Part shown: positions 56,505 to 64,000 of the stretch, piece after piece | Layout of the letters: each line of letters opens with the position of its first letter | Numbering within the stretch: the first letter of the stretch is position 1 | Notes under the pieces: generated by a model | Database searches by the model: none | The model's input: only the letters and a program-made list of their open reading frames with translations | Told to the model about the DNA's origin: nothing | DNA from: Paralichthys olivaceus | Taxonomy: Eukaryota > Chordata > Actinopteri > Pleuronectiformes > Paralichthyidae | Length of the DNA: 64,000 nucleotides | NCBI RefSeq assembly: GCF_024713975.1 | Contig: NC_091094.1 | Location: 15,285,001-15,349,000, forward strand | Direction of reading: 5' to 3' | Position numbers and translations under genes: made by a program

Positions 56505-58504
56505 CCCACCAGCTCAGGGATCTGCAGATAAACAACACACAGGAGATAACACTGGGTTGTACAGAGCACCTTCAAACTGTAGCTACAGTAGAATCACATT
56601 AGGAACCATTCTAAAGCTGTTTTCAGACATAAACAAATGTCAAAATAATTGGGTCCAGTCCAGTTTGCCTTTCACATACCATGTTCACGTGAAAATATCT
56701 GGAACATTCAGGTGATGACTGGTGTCTGGGTAGAGCAGCAGGAGACAGGACAAGATATAAATTCTGCTGCAGAGATCATGTTTTTTGTTTACACCACATC
56801 CACGTCGGTTCCTATAACCAAAGGCTCTCGAATCTAATTTTTCTTTCCAAGCTGACATCTTCATCAATGCATGTATGACGCCCGCCTCATCTTAAAAACA
56901 TCATCAACACATCCACATTCTCACATAAACTAACTCTGGATTACTAACTCCGGCGTTCTCACAATTAACTCCTCTAGAAAATCCTTTTTAGAGTATACAG
57001 TAATGTAGCAGCTTGCAAAGGTTGATGAGCTCAGAATGACAATGCTGTTAGGCTGATATTTAGCAGGTATACTCACCAGATTCACTATATTATGTTTCTT
57101 TTGAGCTGATGATCCTGGGAATGTCATTAGTTTTGAAGTTTTACATTAATTCTATCTACTAGAGACTTTGGATTTCTGTGGCAATTTTCATGACATGTCA
57201 CTTTAAAATCAGGTTTTCCAAATTAATGGTAACTGCAAAGGATTATATGATTCATATTCAGTGACCACCACACATCCTTGATGGAAACATAATACGGAAC
57301 TCATTTATTGTGTTTATGTTTAACTGTAATTTACCACCCAGTTGCAAAAACACTATCACCATCATACACAACAGGTTAGATGAATCAGGAATCTGCTTTT
57401 ATTTTCTTAGATCACTGAGTATTAGTTCAATGTATCATGTAGTTGTCGGTTGTTGACCGATTTCAAATTCTATTTTAGGATTGAAACAAACAAGTGTAAT
57501 TTTTTCATTTTATAGTCTATACCTGCAGACAAAATTGTATTTTCTGACAATAAGTTAATATAAAAGATGTAACCTAAACATATGATATTAATAATATGAT
57601 ATATTTCTACTTTCATTTCATTCGAACGGTTCATTTTGAAAATCAGCACAGATTTACTTACCCCTCGTCTGCACACTCAGCTGCTGGAGTTCAGGACTCT
57701 ATCATTTCTTAAAGATGTCTGCTGTCGATCCTCCTGCACCGAGCTTCCTGTTGTAGGAAGGAATCAGACACAGCATTTAAATCCAGACTTTATTCCACAG
57801 CCTGTAAATGTGAGACTGTGAAATCCGTCTGCAGATGACTCTTTACCAAACACACTAATGATTAAGTTTCTTCTTCCGTGTTGAGCTCATGGAAATTATG
57901 CTTTGTGTTACTAATGTAACCTGCATTGCGACAGGGAACTGTTAAACATGAGGAAGTAGCTCTTGAAAAATCAAGAAGTGAATCCCTTTTACTTATAAAC
58001 AAACATCACAGTCTCTCAGTTAGACTCTTACGTGACTTCCGCTGGGTATTTAGCATCAACTCTAAATAAGATAGAGCCAGGTTTTATTTCTAATATTAAA
58101 GAGCAAACACATTATTGACACATTATTGTCATGGAGCATAATAGGGAATATGAATGTGTCCTGAAGGGATTATGCAGCTGAGGCCAATGAAATGTCCTGC
58201 AGGGTTTTTATTATGACCACTGCTGACATTCATGAGGTGCACTCACACTCTTTTGTTGAATGGTTTAATGGTAACTATTGTAAAAAGTTATCATCATTTA
58301 TTAGCTGATAGACAGAAGTGCAGTTGTTTACTTATTATTTACAGCTGTGTCGTGTTTTTTACTAAATTAAAATCATGAAAAGAACAACTTAAATTTTATT
58401 TTTGCACAAAACATAATTATTCAAATAGTTTCAAAAACCTGTGTCTATTTATGTCTGTTTTCAAAATTATTTTCATAATTTAGTATTTATTTGTAAAGCT
58501 GGAT
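56505..58504 (-). other. 5' side of the TANK-like gene; possible non-coding exon near 57660
   Basis: A minus-strand donor-like GACGAGG|GGTAAGTAAA lies at about 57660, preceded by sequence that could be a leader exon (about 57660-57760). No coding frame recognised in the rest. Confidence 0.3.
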
Positions 58505-58873
58505 TTAAAGGTCCAGTGTGTAAGATTTAGGGAAAAGGGATCTATTGGCAGGAATTGAATGTAGAAAAATCCTCATGATGTTTAGTGTGTTTCATGTAAA
58601 TTGTATGAATTGTAGTTTTCTTTACCCTAGATAAGGCCCTTTATATTTAAATACTTTATATTTGCATTGATGAGGTCCGCTCTACGGAGGCTGCCATGTT
58701 TTTTACATTAGTCCAGACTGAACAAACTAAACACATTTTGAGTTTTTATGACAACTGAAGCTACCACAGGTTCTTTTTCATGTTTGGAAGGAGAGGGTGA
58801 GGTGAGGGGTGTTCAGCTGCAACATGCAAGTTCAACACTAGATATCACACAATTCTACACACTGAACCTTTAA
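58505..58873 (+). mobile_element. TTAA-flanked MITE, complete copy
   Basis: TTAA at 58505-58508 and TTAA at 58870-58873 bracket a 361-base body that begins AGGTCCAGTGTGTAAGATTT and ends TCTACACACTGAACCT. The ends are inverted repeats. This is the best-preserved member in the window and supports a TTAA target site. Confidence 0.9.
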
Positions 58874-60879
58874 TCTCAAAACTCTTAATGAATTTAGTTA
58901 CTCTACAACACTACTACACTGCTTATTAGAAGAATGACATGTGTCCCAGTGATTCATTAGGATGTAACTCTCACTGATAAATGTCTACATGTCTCATCTC
59001 TGACATAAAGATTAACCTCAATCAGTTGTCTCTGTCCAAACAATATGTTTGTATTGTTTGAATTTACAGAGATCTTTCTGGCAAACTTATTTTCTTTTAA
59101 ATCTCACATTATATACATGTGTTTTCTCCTAGTTCTGATCGTCTATTATAATCAATATTTTTTTACTCATTTATGTATTCCTGGCCTTGTCTGTGCTCTT
59201 GCTGTGTGATCTTCAACTTGCTTTTAGGTGCTGTGTAAATTCAAAATTGTTTTTAAATTTGAATAAGATTGTTCCTCTTGAATCCACCAATCGAATCATA
59301 ACAACAGCTCCCTCTCCTGTGACGTGCTCTGTATGGAAATATCTCCTTAGGGACTCTTTTCTTTTCTTCTTACCTTCTCTTTCCCACATTCAATGCTGTG
59401 TTATGTTCTCATTCATTCCCTTTAGTTCGTTTGTCAGTATATCTTGAGAATCACCCTCTAAAGACTCAGTCGATCCTCCATCAACCCATGACTCACAACT
59501 GTTTTTTACTTGTTCGTTCACTTTCAACTTCAGTATGTGAGAGTAGTTCTCTGTTGTTTCCCGCTCCACATACAGTCTATGGTTGTGACACATAGATCAT
59601 GTGAGGAGACATTTAGATAAAGTTCACTTACGGTAACACTGGTGGACGGTTCCCAGCAGAGAGTGACACACAGACACTGACAGAGGTGGTGCTTCAGTGA
59701 TCTTCCCCTTCTTCTTCCTCCTAATCCTCCTCACCTGACTGGACAAGGTTCATTGTTTTCTTATTACATCATCAAGATTTACCTTTGCCAAACATAACCA
59801 GGTAAACCCTGCCAAAATAAGACTTCCTGTTTAACTACCTTCAAAATAAAAGTCACGACCTCTAGAAGAGGTGTCAGTTGTCTGTGATACCTTTAACTGG
59901 AAAAGAGTAAATCTGGGGAAGCACCGGGGAACAGCTGGATGAATCACAAAAAGAACCCCTATGAATATAGTATTACTTTAGCTTTTGGTTTTAAAGGCCA
60001 ATTCATGATAAATTTGACCAGACACTAAAAAGAAAGTCAGCTTCATAAAGGACTGGGTACATTTTATCCCCCCTGACAAATGTTTAAATGCTGTTTATTA
60101 TTATTTATTTATCTATTTTTATTTTATTTTTTTCTCAAACATTTGCAATTTTAAAAGTCACAAATACTGCAACCTGCCTGCAAAAGTCCTCATGCAAGTT
60201 TCAGTTTAATAATAACTTAACATTAACTTTTCCTCAGGTTCACAAAACCAATGACTTTTAGTTACTATACTAAAGTACTATAGTATGTACTAGTAGTAAT
60301 TGCTGTTCAGAAGAATATTGTAAACCTGTGTTTTTCTAGCCACTTGGAGGCAGTGCAACAAACTGCAAACATATATTATTACTATATAACACATCCAGGG
60401 CTTGAAGAGCAATGTCAGAATTCATTTGTAAATGTGTGTCTGTCCACCTGAAGAATAAATATTCCCTCTTCTTTTATCTCTGGTTTGTTCTCCACCAGCT
60501 CACTGGGGAATCTGTGTCTTTAGCTGTGAATTGCTCTGTGTTGAAAGCAGTTGCCTTGTTTATTTAAAAAAAAAGTTTGCTGCAAACAGAGAAAACCAAA
60601 AAGATAAGCTGAGACACCTAAATGCTCTGTAGAGAAATACAGATTTACTCTCTGTTGGTTAACAATCATTTGACCCATTGTCCTGCTCAGTGAGGCCGTA
60701 CACAACAGTGGTCTACATGCTGCTGTTAGATTACAAACATGCTGACAGAGTTTTTGTATGCTGATGAAGGTATAAATAGTACAATGATTGAATATCTTAG
60801 CATGCTATTTGCAAATTAGCATTGAATGTGAAGTTTACTTGAAGAGAAGGGGAAACCATTACATAGCTGTTACTTGGTA
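58874..60879. other. Intergenic DNA with a second possible leader exon
   Basis: At 59632 a minus-strand donor AGTGTTACC|GTAAGTGAAC could end another non-coding first exon (about 59632-59760) of the TANK-like gene. The rest is AT-rich, with nothing recognised. Confidence 0.3.
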
Positions 60880-60995
60880 GTGGAAGTGGTCTTTCTGTGT
60901 GGAGTTTGCATGTTCTCCCCATGTATATATAGGGTTTCCTCAGGTACTCCAGTTTCCTTCACCCATCCAAAGACATGCAGATTGTGGTTGGGTTA
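60880..60995 (-). repeat. Decayed teleost repeat fragment
   Basis: TGTGTGGAGTTTGCATGTTC, TCCCCATGTATATATAGGGT, CTCAGGTACTCCAGTTTCCT and TCCAAAGACATGCAG are a well-known teleost repeat phrase, opposite in sense to 14395-14570. Confidence 0.75.
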
Positions 60996-61499
60996 TGCTG
61001 AGAAAATAAATGAAATGTAGATGTGATTGTGAGCATTTCTGTTTAATATGTCATAATAAGGGTAGCTGTGCAAACCTGTGTGTGTGAGTGTGTTGCATAA
61101 GGCCTTCAGGGTTGGCATTCTGCATGGAAAAAATAGACTAACATCAAGGCAGCGGAGTCCTGTGGGTGGCAGAGTATCTTCCATGCCATCCGTCCACTTA
61201 GAGGAGCAGCAGTTTTTGCCCTCAGGGTCACCCCCTGACAGCTGATCAGAGGGGTGGCAGCTCCTTCTGCTTCAGACTGCTTATGTAACTCGGAGTATGG
61301 AAGTTGTCCTCTCTCTCATACTGGGAGTGTCTTTGTCTTATCCAAGAGAATACAGTTAAATTGTTGTCCTCTCTGTTGGCAGTTTTTACTATGTACGGCT
61401 CAATACTTTATTCATACGATTTTGTTGTGTTGTTAAACACGTTATCTGCTTGCTGACCTTGGAAGTCGGAACTAAACTGATTTTACTGAGGTTATGTTT

Positions 61500-62010
61500 T
61501 GACCCTGTTTGTTTGGAAGCAAGATTACACAAAAACTGCTGGACGGATATTTAAGAAACTTGGTAGAAGGATGTGATATGGGTCAGGGAGGAATCCATTC
61601 AATTTTGATGTGGATCAAGTGACAGGATCCAGGACTTTTTTTCTGTGTCTTCAACATTGAGAAATCATACAAAGTCCTTGCAGGCTTCCGTTTTGGTCAT
61701 ACAAAATGCAGACAAGCCGTGGCAGTATTAAGTGACCACAATGGCTGGGGCTGTAGCTCAGAGGGAACTAGAAGGTAACATAAAATCATTGCAAAGAAAC
61801 ACAAAAGTAATCCTCAAAAATATTTGCATCATGATCCTTCCGGGGCAGTAAGATATTTAGAAATTTTCACTGCTTTCCCCAGGAATAATTTATGGATCTT
61901 GATTTAAAATATCACATTTTGGAACAGATATCTGTGAGCCCATGAAAATTGGTGCAGGACTGTTGGGCCTTAGCAGTGGTATAAGCTCCACTGAGTAGAA
62001 TTTTAGTGAG
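61500..62010 (+). repeat. CCTCTGCCAAGG-family repeat with a SINE head inside
   Basis: GCAAGATTACACAAAAACTG, AAGAAACTTGGTAGAAGGAT, GAATAATTTATGGATCTTGA and GGGCCTTAGCAGTGGTATAA follow the same order as 51565-51925. At about 61742-61775, TGGCTGGGGCTGTAGCTCAG interrupts it; this is the start of the tRNA-SINE, truncated. Confidence 0.65.
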
Positions 62011-62960
62011 GCAGATTAAATAATAGCTCACCATTATCATGTCGTTGTTACATTACGATTGTGCACAGATAGAAATATACAGCATATATAATAATGACAA
62101 AATACAGAAGTCCTATGATGTCTCTTGATGCAAATATAACCATCTACTAATCCTATCTTAATTTTAACTGTATGAACTTAAGAGTGATATCTCTTCATAT
62201 ATCTCTTGGCAAAAAAAAAAGCCAATCAGCCCATTCCCCAAAATACTGAACAATTACTTGATTGATGATACTGACTCATTGTCATAATAGCAAATTCTTT
62301 AGTTTCATTACGTCTTGTCTGGAGAGCTTTATAAACTTCCATTCATGGGAAGTAAAAATGAAAACAAATGGTAAAACTATATGACAAGACTGCGGCTAAG
62401 ACAGTGTATCAACAGCTGTTATCTAGACAACATATGTTGACACAGATATTACGTAAGCATGGAGAAGAGATTGTATAAATCACTGAACAAAGTAGAGGAG
62501 CTTCAGAATTCTGTCTTGACACTGTGTGAAAGTCTGTATGTTAGACTCTATTTATAACAGCCCCTCATGTATTCAAGGACATGCGTGATGCTTTATTACT
62601 TTCGTAGCTCTTAATGTGACGAGTTCAAAACTGCTCACAAAGGGCTACTCGTCATAATGGTTGTAATTCTGGTGTAAATATTGAACACAGCTATTGGTTT
62701 AAGAGTCTTCGTCTACTTCCACTTTTAGACGTCATGTAGTGAATTGTTGCAGTTATTTATATGTTTGTTGTATCTTATACCACCATTCTGTACCAGTGTG
62801 TTTGCTGGTTTGCACTATGTGCTTGCTCTGACCTTGAACCCCTCCCTCCACCCTGAGACACACATACATACATACACATGCACACACACACACCACGCCC
62901 TGTCCACCAGCCCCCATATCGCGGTCTCTTTGCACTTGATCACCCAGTTGGGGCTCTCTG

Positions 62961-63035
<75 letters not shown>

Positions 63036-63579
63036 TTGCTGTGAATAACTTCCAGGCATGCAGCCAGGAACTGTCATCTGCTGGTGCAACACTATCCATC
63101 CTGTCAATCTTGTTTTATAATTGTAACATTCTCATATTCTCTTGCTGAGCAGAGAGAAGTTTCCAACACAGTGAGATACGCACACACGCACGTACGCACA
63201 CACACACACACACAAACACACTAATAATATAAAACAATGAATAATCTCTTTGTGTTTCTTTTTCCTCTACCTTTGGTTTTTCGCTCTATACTTTTTAATT
63301 CTAGATTTGCAGAGGTGATGTTTAGCTTTGCAATAAACAGGTGTAATATGAATTCATCAAAGACTTGTGGCCCAAACTAACATAAAAGAGAGACTTAAAT
63401 TATTAACACAACAAAATGTGTTGTTGTTTTACTTGAGGTTATTCAAAACTATCTACTACTAAAAAGCCAAATTGTAATATTTGATGGTGTAATCTCAAGT
63501 CGTTCTTTTAACCTCTAAGCCAAAATGAAAACAGTGAAATTATTCTTTTAAGATATGAAATATGATATTAGTCGTTGAA
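62011..63579. other. AT-rich intergenic DNA with dinucleotide repeats
   Basis: A long (TG)n tract spans 62964-63033, and (CA)n with interruptions spans 63180-63215. Long frames reading Cys-Val or Thr-His repeats here are artefacts. No gene seen. Confidence 0.7.
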
Positions 63580-64000
63580 GTGGCAAATTCCAGTTAAAAC
63601 CCAGGGAGACAACAGTGACGGCCATTAAATGCCCCAGAACAAATTGGTTTCCACCATGCCTTCCTCTCGCACTCTTCAGAATGATAAGTTAGCGGGCTAA
63701 CCATTCACTTATGAATTTAATCCTGCGGGGACTAAGAGCTCAAGACGATGATGCGGGGCGCACAGCTATCACAGGGATAGCTTGAGCAATGACGTCTGCC
63801 AACTCATTTATCACCAGACTCCCTCTTAGTGAGCGAGACCAGATCAAATTACAGAGGTTTCTATGGGCTCAACAATAGCCTGCTATAAATACACTCAGAG
63901 GGTTTTCCACACTCGACAACACACCCACACACGTATCAGCACTGTTGCACAAATATACTGTATGTGTACAAGTTTTCGGATAAACATGAGACTTTGTTCA
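63580..64000. other. Non-repetitive block, possible conserved non-coding element
   Basis: Balanced base composition with homeodomain-like ATTAAATG, TGAATTTAATCC and ATGACGTCTG words. It differs in texture from the AT-rich flanks, but no coding signal was found. Confidence 0.3.

Overview
The window is vertebrate nuclear DNA, almost certainly from a ray-finned (teleost) fish. Genes are split by GT-AG introns, and proteins align best to vertebrate families. The spacers carry teleost-type repeats: a tRNA-derived SINE, TTAA-flanked MITEs, Tc1/mariner and LINE remnants, and long (TG)n and (GATA)n tracts. I see no operons, phage, CRISPR or bacterial features, and no retrovirus-like element.

Layout, left to right: the last exon of neuritin (+, 361-589); sys1, a Golgi membrane protein (-, 6241-7123 coding); two tandem acyl-CoA thioesterase genes of the ACOT/BAAT family (+, 12252-17047 and 21008-25412), each with 11 coding exons; an S100-family gene (-, 26967-27773); inpp1, inositol polyphosphate 1-phosphatase (+, 31443-34261); dnajc14 (-, 39817-43447); nab2, an EGR co-repressor (+, 47488-52449); and a short TANK-like gene (-, 55681-56504). 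From about 57 kb to the end there is no coding gene that I can support, only possible 5' exons of the TANK-like gene, repeats and one possible conserved non-coding block. Exon boundaries were placed by eye from splice consensus, reading-frame phase and homology. For every gene complete in the window the phases close to an uninterrupted reading frame.

These are mostly independent housekeeping or signalling genes, not one pathway. The clearest system in the window is the tandem thioesterase pair. The two copies differ by about 17% in exon 3, yet are nearly identical over two separate blocks (519 bp spanning exons 4-5 with the intron between, and 255 bp around exon 2). This mosaic is the signature of recent gene conversion. 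Both copies keep the same GC-AG intron. Gene A carries a MITE at a TTAA that gene B preserves as an empty site. Gene B carries a 5'-truncated LINE with a 15-bp target-site duplication.

Other points worth a second look are an S100 protein whose first (pseudo) EF-hand loop is three residues short, a 211-residue TANK-like protein that keeps the TANK zinc finger but seems to lack the TBK1-binding region, and a gene set mixing human 2q-type (INPP1, TANK) and 12q13-type (DNAJC14, NAB2) neighbours.
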